Below are positions 51,393 to 58,606 of a stretch of 64,000 nt of DNA, piece by piece. The stretch is from Enterococcus_I eurekensis (GTDB lineage Bacteria; Bacillota; Bacilli; Lactobacillales; Enterococcaceae), in contig NZ_JBHSGT010000013.1 of the NCBI RefSeq assembly GCF_042654605.1, positions 1 to 64,000 on the forward strand, in the 5' to 3' direction. The notes under the pieces were generated by a model. The model was not told the origin of the DNA, searched no databases, and worked only from the letters and a program-made list of their open reading frames with translations. The translations under genes and the position numbers were made by a program. The stretch's first letter is position 1. Each line of letters opens with the position of its first letter.

Positions 51393-52589
51393 TCAAGCTT
51401 TTTCTGAAGCCCCTGAAACACCATCAACTGTTTCTTCTCCCTCTTTTACAGAAGCACTTGATACTCCGTCGACATTTTTTCCACCTACGAGTTCTTGACC
51501 CGTTTGCTCTAAGTACCATTCAATCACTGGTTTTAAATCTTGAATGTATTCGTTAATACCCACGTAATTGCCATTTTCATCGTGCATGGCTTGGTAATTA
51601 TGAACAATGTATTTTTCAGGAACATTTTTTGGTACATGAACACGAACACAATCTGTTGCACCAGAACGTAGTTGTTGAATCACCCACTCCGCACTCTTTA
51701 GTGCAGATTCAGGATGACAATCCGCTAAAGAGTTGCCGACTTGATCTGGTGTGCGTGCCGCTAACATTTCGCCAGCTTCCATCGTTTTGTTATAGTACAA
51801 GAATTGATTATTATGATCGGCGTACGTTAATTCCATAGGCATGGAAGCTAAGAAATAATTTAATTGATCGACTGTTAGTAATCCACGATTCAATTCAACG
51901 TAATCACTGCCTTTTGCAGCCTTTGTTTTAGCAGAAGCTTGCTCTAACCAATCACCTGCACTCATATCAATGCCTTCAACCGTTGTTTCAACGGTACCTG
52001 TTGCATGTAAATCTTCTTTTGGTAATGCTGGTTTTGGACCTTGCATCACTGACACAACATCGACAAATTTTTTGAAGTTTTTCAAACACATTGTTAAAAA
52101 ATCCATCGTGCGTTGTTCTTTTAAATTGTTATTTTCATCAAAAGCTTCTTTGACATTGCCTAATAAAAATTCATTTCCTGGCATCACCATTGCATTCACA
52201 CCTGGTGCATCGAGAATTTGACGTAAATGCAATTGGGCACGTGAAGAACCTTGTGTATAATATGACGCTCCAACAATCATGACTGGCTTATTTTCTAATG
52301 GATGAATATTAAATGATAACCATTCTAACGCACTTTTTAATGCCGCTGGAATCGTATGATTGTGTTCTGGTGTCGCAATAATTACACCATCAGCCATTTT
52401 AATTTTTTGATTAATGTATTGTACTGCTGGGCTGTCTGTTTGATCATCACTTTGATTAAACAGCGGTAAATCTTTAATTTCTAAAACTTCCATCGTGAAG
52501 AGATTTTTATATTTTTTAGCGATGTATTGTAATAATACACGGTTATATGAAGATGCAGCATTTGAGCCGACGATTCCGACAATTTTCAT
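51393..52589 (-). CDS. NAD(P)H:FMN reductase-PAS protein with two C-terminal flavinylation motifs
   Basis: 398 residues in three parts. (1) Residues 1-175: flavodoxin-like FMN reductase domain with GSNAASSYNR, TPEHNHTIPAALKSALEWL and ASYYTQGSSRAQL. (2) Residues about 228-360: a PAS domain like the one at the end of DUF438 proteins (LASMPMELTYADHNNQFLYYN, VGNSLADCHPESALKS). (3) A tail with VDGVSSAS (373-380) and VDGVSGAS (388-395), which fit the ApbE target pattern D-x-x-S-G/S-A-S/T; S380 and S395 would carry FMN. No signal peptide, so cytosolic. It is the last gene of an operon with apbE and a second FMN reductase. The electron acceptor is unknown. Confidence 0.85.
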   Translation of the reverse strand: MKIVGIVGSNAASSYNRVLLQYIAKKYKNLFTMEVLEIKDLPLFNQSDDQTDSPAVQYINQKIKMADGVIIATPEHNHTIPAALKSALEWLSFNIHPLENKPVMIVGASYYTQGSSRAQLHLRQILDAPGVNAMVMPGNEFLLGNVKEAFDENNNLKEQRTMDFLTMCLKNFKKFVDVVSVMQGPKPALPKEDLHATGTVETTVEGIDMSAGDWLEQASAKTKAAKGSDYVELNRGLLTVDQLNYFLASMPMELTYADHNNQFLYYNKTMEAGEMLAARTPDQVGNSLADCHPESALKSAEWVIQQLRSGATDCVRVHVPKNVPEKYIVHNYQAMHDENGNYVGINEYIQDLKPVIEWYLEQTGQELVGGKNVDGVSSASVKEGEETVDGVSGASEKA

Positions 52590-52600
52590 TTTGATTTCCC

Positions 52601-53215
52601 CTATCTTTCGTTATTTTCCCAAGAAAAGTTTTCAGCAGCTTTTAAATTTTCAGCATGCGCGTGATTTAATTGCTTCATAATTTCTACGAATGTCATAAAA
52701 TCAGCAAATAAACCTTCTAATTGCTTAATCGATTCTTCGTCTTTTAAGCGGCCTTCACTATCAAACGCTTGTAAAGAATGACCTAATAAGAATTCTGAAC
52801 TTGGCATAATGCGCGCTTTTAATTCTGGTGCATCTAAAATTTGACGTAAATGAGCCTGCGCTCTAGAAGAACCTAATGTGCCATATGAAGCACCTGTGAT
52901 CATCACGGGTTTATCAACAAAGGGATAAATTCCATAAGACAACCAACTTAAAGCATTCATTAATGATGCAGTCACTGCATGGTCGTATTCTGGCGTACTA
53001 ATAATCACACCATCGGCCTCGTCAATTTTAGCTGCCATCGCTTGAACAATTTCAGGAACTTCCATTTTTTCAGGTTTATCAAACATCGGTAACTCTTTAA
53101 TTTCAAGCACTTCAATCTCTGCTTGTTCACCAAAGTGTTTAGCAATAAATTGTAAAAGTGTGCGGTTAGTTGATTGATCAGAATTTGTTCCGACTAATCC
53201 AATAATTTTTTTCAT
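52601..53215 (-). CDS. NADPH-dependent FMN reductase family protein
   Basis: 204 residues, a flavodoxin-fold reductase that reads LVGTNSDQSTNRTLLQFIAK, STPEYDHAVTASLMNALSWL and ITGASYGTLGSSRAQAHLRQIL. It is a close paralogue of the N-terminal domain of the next gene (shared G-SSRAQ-HLRQILDAP) but has neither a PAS domain nor a flavinylation tail. It lies 11 bp upstream of that gene and 37 bp downstream of apbE. It could pass electrons to the flavinylated protein. No signal peptide. Confidence 0.88.
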   Translation of the reverse strand: MKKIIGLVGTNSDQSTNRTLLQFIAKHFGEQAEIEVLEIKELPMFDKPEKMEVPEIVQAMAAKIDEADGVIISTPEYDHAVTASLMNALSWLSYGIYPFVDKPVMITGASYGTLGSSRAQAHLRQILDAPELKARIMPSSEFLLGHSLQAFDSEGRLKDEESIKQLEGLFADFMTFVEIMKQLNHAHAENLKAAENFSWENNER

Positions 53216-53252
53216 ATAATTCTTCCTCTCATGATAAATCTTTTTTTATTTT

Positions 53253-54185
53253 TCAAGAAACAATGACTTGTTCCAATGCTTTTGAATATAAAATTTGGCC
53301 ATCATCAGTAATGATAATCGCTTCTATTTTTGGCAAGTGACTGATCGTTGCTAAGATTTCAGTTGGTGTTTTTCCAAATAAACAAGTTGTCCAAATTTCA
53401 CCATCACAAGATGATTTTGAGACAATCGTTAAACTAACAACCTGTGTTTCTACAGGATAACCTGTTTTTGGATTAAAAATATGATGATACGTTTGTTGAT
53501 TACTCGTAAGTTTCCGCTCATAAATTCCAGAAGTTACAACCGATTGATTCGTTGTTTTTAAAACAATCATTGACTGATTGCGTTCCTTGGTAGGATTTTG
53601 AACACCTACACGCCACTGTTGGTCGGCTTGTTTAGGATTTGCACCAAAAGTGACTAGATTTCCACCTAAATTAATTAAAGCCGCAGTCACACCCTCACTT
53701 TTTAAATAATCAATGATGCGATCAGCGATATATCCCTTTGCTAAGCAACCTAAATCGATTTTCATTCCTTTAACAGCTAAATAAACACTGCGATTCGTCG
53801 CATCTAAATGAATTTGTTCTGGATTTGTTAACAGCATTAATTCATCGATTTGAGCGTGACTTGGAACTTTCGCATCATCAAACCCAATTCGCCAAGTTTG
53901 AATCAATGGCCCAATCGCAATATTTAGATGACTATCTGGCAGGCAACTATAGTTCTTGCCAATTTGTATTAGTTCAAATAATTCCGGATGAACGACAACT
54001 GGTGAAATTCCAGCCTTTTTATTAATCGCCATTAACTCTGAATGATCGTCATTGGCACTAAAACGTTGCTCATACATTTTTAAACGAGCAATGGCTTCAT
54101 CTAAAATCGGTCGTGGGTTCACATGATAAATTTGTAAATCAATGATGGTTCCCATCAACTTTACTTGCTCTCTTAATTGTGTCAC
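53253..54185 (-). CDS. apbE: FAD:protein FMN transferase ApbE, cytosolic type
   Basis: 310 residues. It attaches FMN from FAD to Ser/Thr in target proteins. LMGTIIDLQIY at the N-terminus, KIDLGCLAKGYIADRI, INLGGNLVTFG, VTSGIYER and HIFNPKTGYP are family motifs. Most ApbE proteins are exported lipoproteins; this one has no signal peptide or lipobox and so should act inside the cell. The start is a GTG after AAGGAAG. It heads an operon whose last product carries two target motifs. The leader is about 200 nt. Confidence 0.93.
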   Translation of the reverse strand: MTQLREQVKLMGTIIDLQIYHVNPRPILDEAIARLKMYEQRFSANDDHSELMAINKKAGISPVVVHPELFELIQIGKNYSCLPDSHLNIAIGPLIQTWRIGFDDAKVPSHAQIDELMLLTNPEQIHLDATNRSVYLAVKGMKIDLGCLAKGYIADRIIDYLKSEGVTAALINLGGNLVTFGANPKQADQQWRVGVQNPTKERNQSMIVLKTTNQSVVTSGIYERKLTSNQQTYHHIFNPKTGYPVETQVVSLTIVSKSSCDGEIWTTCLFGKTPTEILATISHLPKIEAIIITDDGQILYSKALEQVIVS

Positions 54186-54359
54186 ATTTCACCACTTCCT
54201 TTTTTAAAAAGCTTCAAACCCGTTTGTTCATTCATTCACTTTCGAAATCAAAAAAATATAACTTTCTAAAATGATAAAAAAACATTGATATATAAAGTTT
54301 TATATTTATTAATTACCAAAATGATGTTATTTCTATTTAAATGACTGTTCCATCACCTT

Positions 54360-54420
54360 TTGTGTTAATTTTCACAGTTATTTACAAATTGATTATACAT
54401 CGATAAATCAAAAGCGTCAA
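54360..54420 (-). promoter_or_regulatory. apbE operon promoter with a Rex-like palindrome
   Basis: Minus strand: TTGACG (54420-54415), a 17-bp spacer, TATAAT (54397-54392). Downstream, at about +8 to +25, lies CTGTGAAAATTAACACAA (54377-54360), which matches the Rex consensus TTGTGA-N6-TCACAA at 10 of 12 positions. Rex represses when NADH is low. The -35 element lies in the 3' arm of the terminator of the upstream gene. A CRP/FNR-type site is the alternative reading. Confidence 0.6.
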
Positions 54421-54459
54421 CAAAATATATAAAAAAATATATATTTTGTTGACGCTTTT
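54410..54459. terminator. Terminator between the GNAT gene and the apbE operon
   Basis: AAAAGCGTCAACAAAATATA and ATATATTTTGTTGACGCTTT form a 20-bp stem with T-runs on both strands. Its 3' arm contains the -35 box of the apbE promoter. Confidence 0.85.
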
Positions 54460-54474
54460 TAATATGTAAAAGAT

Positions 54475-54996
54475 TTATCCGATATTTTTCAATAAAATAA
54501 AATCGATTTGTTCATCATCACCCATAACAAAAGAGTGCTCCCCTATGCGATTAAACCCCATTTTTTTATAAAAGGATTGCGCATTAAAATTGTATTCCCA
54601 GACACCTAACCAAAGCGTCGTTTTTCCAAAATCATTTGCTTTCTCTTGGGCAAATTGCAGTAATTGCTTGCCATAGCCTTTTCTAAAATGAGCTTTACGA
54701 ATATAGATTCGTTCGACTTCTAAACTATTTTCAGCAATTTTTTCTGTTTGTGCTTGCTCAATATTCAATTTGATATAGCCTAAAATTTCTCCTTGATCTT
54801 TTAAGAAGTAAAAGAAACTATCTTTATTTCTTAGCTCTTCTAGCAATTTTTCATCTGCATACGCACGCTCCAAATATTGTTGCATATTTTCAACCGTATT
54901 TTGCGCCGCGAATGTATCATTAAACGTTTCAATTCCAACCATTTTTAGAATCTCTAAATCCTCAGGTTGACACGCAGTAATTTCCAATTGTTGCAT
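54475..54996 (-). CDS. GNAT family N-acetyltransferase
   Basis: 173 residues, GNAT fold throughout: EILGYIKLN, LEVERIYIRKAHFRKGYGKQLLQFA (motif A with R-K-G-Y-G-K for acetyl-CoA) and WLGVWEYNFNAQSFYKKMGFNRIGEHSF (motif B). It resembles RimI/PaiA-like acetyltransferases acting on polyamines or proteins, but the substrate is not known. AAAGGAG precedes the ATG. Confidence 0.87.
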   Translation of the reverse strand: MQQLEITACQPEDLEILKMVGIETFNDTFAAQNTVENMQQYLERAYADEKLLEELRNKDSFFYFLKDQGEILGYIKLNIEQAQTEKIAENSLEVERIYIRKAHFRKGYGKQLLQFAQEKANDFGKTTLWLGVWEYNFNAQSFYKKMGFNRIGEHSFVMGDDEQIDFILLKNIG

Positions 54997-55059
54997 TGGA
55001 CCAACTCCTTTATCTTTGTCATTTTCTAATCGTATCTATCTGTCGTTCAAAAGTCAAAG

Positions 55060-55099
55060 AAAAAAACATTTAAAATGTCGAAAACGACGCTTTAAATGT
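55060..55099 (-). terminator. Terminator of the DUF368 gene
   Basis: ACATTTAAA and TTTAAATGT arms with an inner CGTCG/CGACA-type pairing, then T7 on the minus strand. Confidence 0.7.
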
Positions 55100-55106
55100 C
55101 TTGCTC

Positions 55107-55931
55107 TTATTTGTATTTTTCTTCTAGCGCACTCATCCATTTACCTAATAAAGCACCGGCAATAATCATAACCACACACAAAGCGTATTGTGCCCAACCA
55201 AATCCGCTATAGTTTGTCGGGATAATCATGATGGTTGAAGCAAAAACGATTCCTAAAATAAAATGGAATAGTTTTGAAAAATGACTTTGGAAAATGGCAT
55301 CCATGATTTTTGATAAAGTAATAATGACCACTAAGCCACCTATCGCAATTGGTAATAAAATACCAAAATCGAGTGTTTTAATCCCATCCGACATCGCTTT
55401 ATACATACCCATGTAAACTAAAAAATTTGAAGGACTTAATCCTGGGACAATAATACCTAATGCAATCAGTCCACCAGCAATCATCCAGGTAAAGAAGTTT
55501 TGATCCACTGTTGCAAATAAATTTTGACCGAAGAATAAGAATAAAATTCCTAAAATAAAAGTCACCACTAAAATTGTTAAGTCATTTGTATCACGGCCTT
55601 CTTTACCTGCCTCTTTCCAGAGCGCTGGTGCCGTACCGACAATACAGCCGACGAAGAACCACAAAATAATTGTTTCATAATTGCCTAATAAAAAACTCAC
55701 TCCAAAAGATAAGAGGTAAATTCCAAAAATCCCTCCCAATCCAACCGGAATAAAATAGCGCACATTTTCTTTAAAGTTTCGCGTTAAATGGGCCAAAAAT
55801 GAAATAATTCGTTCATAGATTCCAAAAATCGCAGCTAAGGCGCCACCACTGACCCCTGGTAAAATAAATCCTGAACCAATAAACATCCCTTTGACGAAAC
55901 GCAAAAACCAATCTTTCATCGCATTTGACAT
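55107..55931 (-). CDS. DUF368 membrane protein, probable polyprenyl-phosphate transporter (PopT-like)
   Basis: 274 residues with about eight helices. GMFIGSGFILPGVSGGALAAIFGIYERII and the second half-repeat ALGIIVPGLSPSNFLVYMGMY carry the paired P-G-x-S motif of DUF368. DUF368 and DedA proteins have been reported to recycle undecaprenyl phosphate across the membrane, which would support cell-wall synthesis. AAGGAGA precedes the ATG. Transcribed alone. Confidence 0.85.
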   Translation of the reverse strand: MSNAMKDWFLRFVKGMFIGSGFILPGVSGGALAAIFGIYERIISFLAHLTRNFKENVRYFIPVGLGGIFGIYLLSFGVSFLLGNYETIILWFFVGCIVGTAPALWKEAGKEGRDTNDLTILVVTFILGILFLFFGQNLFATVDQNFFTWMIAGGLIALGIIVPGLSPSNFLVYMGMYKAMSDGIKTLDFGILLPIAIGGLVVIITLSKIMDAIFQSHFSKLFHFILGIVFASTIMIIPTNYSGFGWAQYALCVVMIIAGALLGKWMSALEEKYK

Positions 55932-56057
55932 GATTTTCTCCTTATATCTATCATTATAAAATTCTATACCTTAATGATGATACCGAAGTTTCTAGTATTT
56001 GAAAACCAATTTCGGGAAAAAAAGAGAGAACTTTTACTTTTATTAATGAAATTTAGG

Positions 56058-56582
56058 CTATAATGATAACAATCTTTGTTGTATTATCTCTGTATTTTTC
56101 TCAAGTGTAGCTTTCCCATCGATTTTAAGCACTGGGATGTTGGTTCTTTCCATCCATGAAAAAATAACGTTCGGTGTTCTAGATTGAACAAAAGTTAGAA
56201 AATCTTGCCGTTCATTATAAAGAGACGTTCCTTTTTCCAAGGATCCATATCGTTCCTTATCTCTTTGAATGACTCGTTGAATTCGGAGCTCTTTTTCAAC
56301 ATCGACATAGACAATCAGTGAGAGTTTCAATACTAACTCTTTTGAAAGACTGGAAATATTTCCACCAATAATAAATCCATTTGTAGATTGTGTGATTGCA
56401 TCCATCATTAACCGGCTCGCTTTTGAAGATGTTCGTGGATTTCGGTAATCATGTTGTTTTTCAAACCAATAGTCCTCAACTTCAAGTGCATCGAATCCCA
56501 ATTTTTTGCCAGCGTATTTTGCGAGTGTTGATTTGCCCGAACCATTTAAACCAACAAGGACAATACCCGTTTTATTTTTCAC
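56058..56582 (-). CDS. P-loop nucleotide kinase-like protein
   Basis: 174 residues from a GTG at 56582. GIVLVGLNGSGKSTLAKYAGKKLG is a shikimate-kinase/AAA_18-type P-loop. Other blocks are IIGGNISSLS and LSLIVYVDVEKELRIQRVIQRD (lid region). It probably phosphorylates a small molecule, but the substrate is unknown. The frame extends six codons to a TTG, yet GAAGGAG sits nine bases before the GTG. Divergent from the DUF1294 gene. Confidence 0.78.
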   Translation of the reverse strand: MKNKTGIVLVGLNGSGKSTLAKYAGKKLGFDALEVEDYWFEKQHDYRNPRTSSKASRLMMDAITQSTNGFIIGGNISSLSKELVLKLSLIVYVDVEKELRIQRVIQRDKERYGSLEKGTSLYNERQDFLTFVQSRTPNVIFSWMERTNIPVLKIDGKATLEKNTEIIQQRLLSL

Positions 56583-56684
56583 TACGTTCATCTCCTTCAA
56601 ACATCATTTTAAGTATTAAAAATATCACAGATTTAAAAATAATTATACGATTTTTACTATACCAAAAAGAAAAGAGGACTCCTT

Positions 56685-56960
56685 TTGAATATTTATCCAT
56701 TGATTTATTTCTACATACTAACAATTAATTTCTTTGCTTTCTTTTTAATGTCAAATGACAAATCCCGTGCAAAAAAACGTGAACGTCGCACCCCTGAAAA
56801 AATACTTTTCATTACAGCTTGGTTAGGTGGTTCTGTAGGAATGTTACTAGGTATGCGTATTTTTCGCCACAAGACCAAACATCGCGCGTTCACGCTAGGT
56901 ATTCCAATGATTCTTTTACTACAAATTGGGTTGGTGATTTATTGGTACTATTTCATTTAA
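56685..56960 (+). CDS. DUF1294 membrane protein
   Basis: 91 residues with three helices (about 5-22, 41-57 and 71-90). The basic loop NDKSRAKKRERRTPEKILFITAWLGGSVGMLLGM is the DUF1294 signature, followed by HKTKHRAFTLGIP. Function is unknown. The start is a TTG with AGAGGA upstream. It converges on the anti-sigma gene. Confidence 0.82.
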   Translation: MNIYPLIYFYILTINFFAFFLMSNDKSRAKKRERRTPEKILFITAWLGGSVGMLLGMRIFRHKTKHRAFTLGIPMILLLQIGLVIYWYYFI

Positions 56961-56971
56961 TATCTCAAAAA

Positions 56972-57988
56972 TTACTCATCAAAATAAATACGAATAGGCT
57001 CAAGTGGAATGGTGTCATTTGGATCCCTATCAATTAGTGCCACAGATGGAAAAATATCGATATAGGATGTTTTATCCTGAATCTTATCGAGTATGATTCC
57101 GCGATTTTTAGAAATAATCAAATTACCATCAATTTTATCTTCTCCTCTTGAAATCCCTGTCGATATAGATGATATCTCGTTTCCTTGCTCATCATAAATT
57201 TGAAAGCGAATTTGATTATTTTTTTCACTCGCTAAAAAAGTTGTTTGATAGTCAAAGGCAACCGACGCTTCTCCCACTATATACGATTCAAACGACAAGA
57301 CAATATTTTCTTCTGATAATTCTCTCGTAATTTGTAAATCTGTTTCTACATACGGTAAATTTTGAATTGGAACATTAAATTTCCAAGTTCCTTCTTTTTT
57401 ACCCACACTTAAAAATTCAAGTGGGACACTTTCTATGTCTTCTAGTTGGTCAACATTCGAAGCAATAGAGATAACACCTGATAAACCAGTAGCCGTTTCA
57501 CTCAAATAAATGAGTTCTTTGGTTTCAGCTATATTCGGGTCGCCATTAAAAATTTGATAAAAGGCACTTCGATTATTATCGTCAAAATCAAATAGCCCAT
57601 TCATTTCAAATGCTACACCAATAACTCCACCATCATAGTAAGCTTCCGTTATTGCAATCTGAATTCCCTGATCTTCACTTACTTCATTGATTTTAGTCAC
57701 GAGCCCTTGCTCCTCTAAGCTTCGTCCAACTAAATCATTGAACTGACTATAGAGCGATCCAATAAAAGGAATACTTGCAAAAGCTTGCGAAACTGGTGCA
57801 ATTGCAAGGCTTAAAATGATTCCCACACTAGCCATCGCTAAGATTATCCCTTTAGGTCTAATCATCGGACTCTTAAAATATGTTTCATGATTTTTCCCCA
57901 TCAGAATGCCTTTTCTAATTGCTTGGCGAACATCTTCTTCTGGAACTTCAATCGTCTGTTTTATTTTCTCGAATTCATGTTTATTCAT
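56972..57988 (-). CDS. DUF4179 membrane anti-sigma factor
   Basis: 338 residues: a cytosolic N-terminus of about 50 residues (VPEEDVRQAIRKGILMGK), one membrane helix (about 50-70) and a large extracellular region with the DUF4179 domain next to the membrane and a beta-rich C-terminal part. Its start overlaps the sigma gene end by 8 nt, a layout typical of ECF sigma/anti-sigma pairs. GAGG precedes the ATG at 57988; a GTG four codons earlier is in frame. It probably holds the sigma factor until an envelope signal. Confidence 0.85.
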   Translation of the reverse strand: MNKHEFEKIKQTIEVPEEDVRQAIRKGILMGKNHETYFKSPMIRPKGIILAMASVGIILSLAIAPVSQAFASIPFIGSLYSQFNDLVGRSLEEQGLVTKINEVSEDQGIQIAITEAYYDGGVIGVAFEMNGLFDFDDNNRSAFYQIFNGDPNIAETKELIYLSETATGLSGVISIASNVDQLEDIESVPLEFLSVGKKEGTWKFNVPIQNLPYVETDLQITRELSEENIVLSFESYIVGEASVAFDYQTTFLASEKNNQIRFQIYDEQGNEISSISTGISRGEDKIDGNLIISKNRGIILDKIQDKTSYIDIFPSVALIDRDPNDTIPLEPIRIYFDE

Positions 57989-58502
57989 CGTAACCCTCAC
58001 CTTTCAATATTTTTTTCAATTGCTTTCTCCCTCGAAATAAATAAGTTTTTACAGTTCCTTCTGGTATTACGAGTACCTGAGAGACTTCTTTTACCGTTAA
58101 CTCTTGAAAATAATGCAATAAAATCACATCTCGATACTTCTTACGTAATTGTTGAACGACCTTTAACAGTTCAGAGTTGCTTAGATTTCTATCTGCTTCA
58201 TTCAAAACTTGAACATTTTCTTCTTCAACAAACGAAATTTTCTTCTTTTTTCGGATGCACTCATAAGACGTGCGAATTAAAATACGAATTAACCAAGTGG
58301 AGAAATATTCCACTTCTTTTAGTTTCTTCAGGCCGACATAAGCTTTGTAAGATGTTTCTTGAACAACATCTAACGCGTCCTCTCGATTCCCGACATATAA
58401 ATAAGCTGTTCGATACAATTGTTCCGTATGTAGTATTAATAACTCTTCAAAAGCTGCTTCGTCACCGGCTTTGGCTCTTTGTACTAACATTCCTTTTTCC
58501 AT
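57981..58502 (-). CDS. ECF sigma factor
   Basis: 173 residues with sigma region 2 (LLILHTEQLYRTAYLYVGNREDALDVVQETSYKAY) and region 4 (YRDVILLHYFQELTVKEVSQVLVIPEGTVKTYLFRGRKQLKK). It is of the SigV/SigM-like type that responds to envelope stress. AAAAGGAGG precedes the ATG. Its partner anti-sigma gene overlaps it. A likely autoregulatory ECF promoter lies directly upstream. Confidence 0.93.
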   Translation of the reverse strand: MEKGMLVQRAKAGDEAAFEELLILHTEQLYRTAYLYVGNREDALDVVQETSYKAYVGLKKLKEVEYFSTWLIRILIRTSYECIRKKKKISFVEEENVQVLNEADRNLSNSELLKVVQQLRKKYRDVILLHYFQELTVKEVSQVLVIPEGTVKTYLFRGRKQLKKILKGEGYDE

Positions 58503-58522
58503 CTTTTCCCTCCTTTTACTTA

Positions 58523-58552
58523 TTAGAGTCCCTTGAGGTCACATTGGTTTCA
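58523..58552 (-). promoter_or_regulatory. Probable autoregulated ECF promoter
   Basis: Minus strand: TGAAACC (58552-58546), a 17-bp spacer and CTCTAA (58528-58523). The TGAAAC element is the usual ECF -35; the -10 departs from the common CGTC form. Confidence 0.55.
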
Positions 58553-58559
58553 TTTTTCA

Positions 58560-58598
58560 AAAAAAAAATCCTTTCACGTTTTACCGTGAAGGGATTTT
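58560..58598 (-). terminator. Terminator of the DUF1846 gene
   Basis: AAATCCCTTCACGG and CGTGAAAGGATTT arms around TAAAA, followed by TTTTTTT on the minus strand. Confidence 0.85.
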
Positions 58599-58606
58599 TT
58601 ACTTAC

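Noticed and set aside
54190..54360. FMN riboswitch in the long apbE leader
   Set aside because: The leader is AT-rich and lacks the conserved FMN-element blocks (for example AGGATATGAGG-type sequence). Nothing beyond the palindrome near its start is supported.
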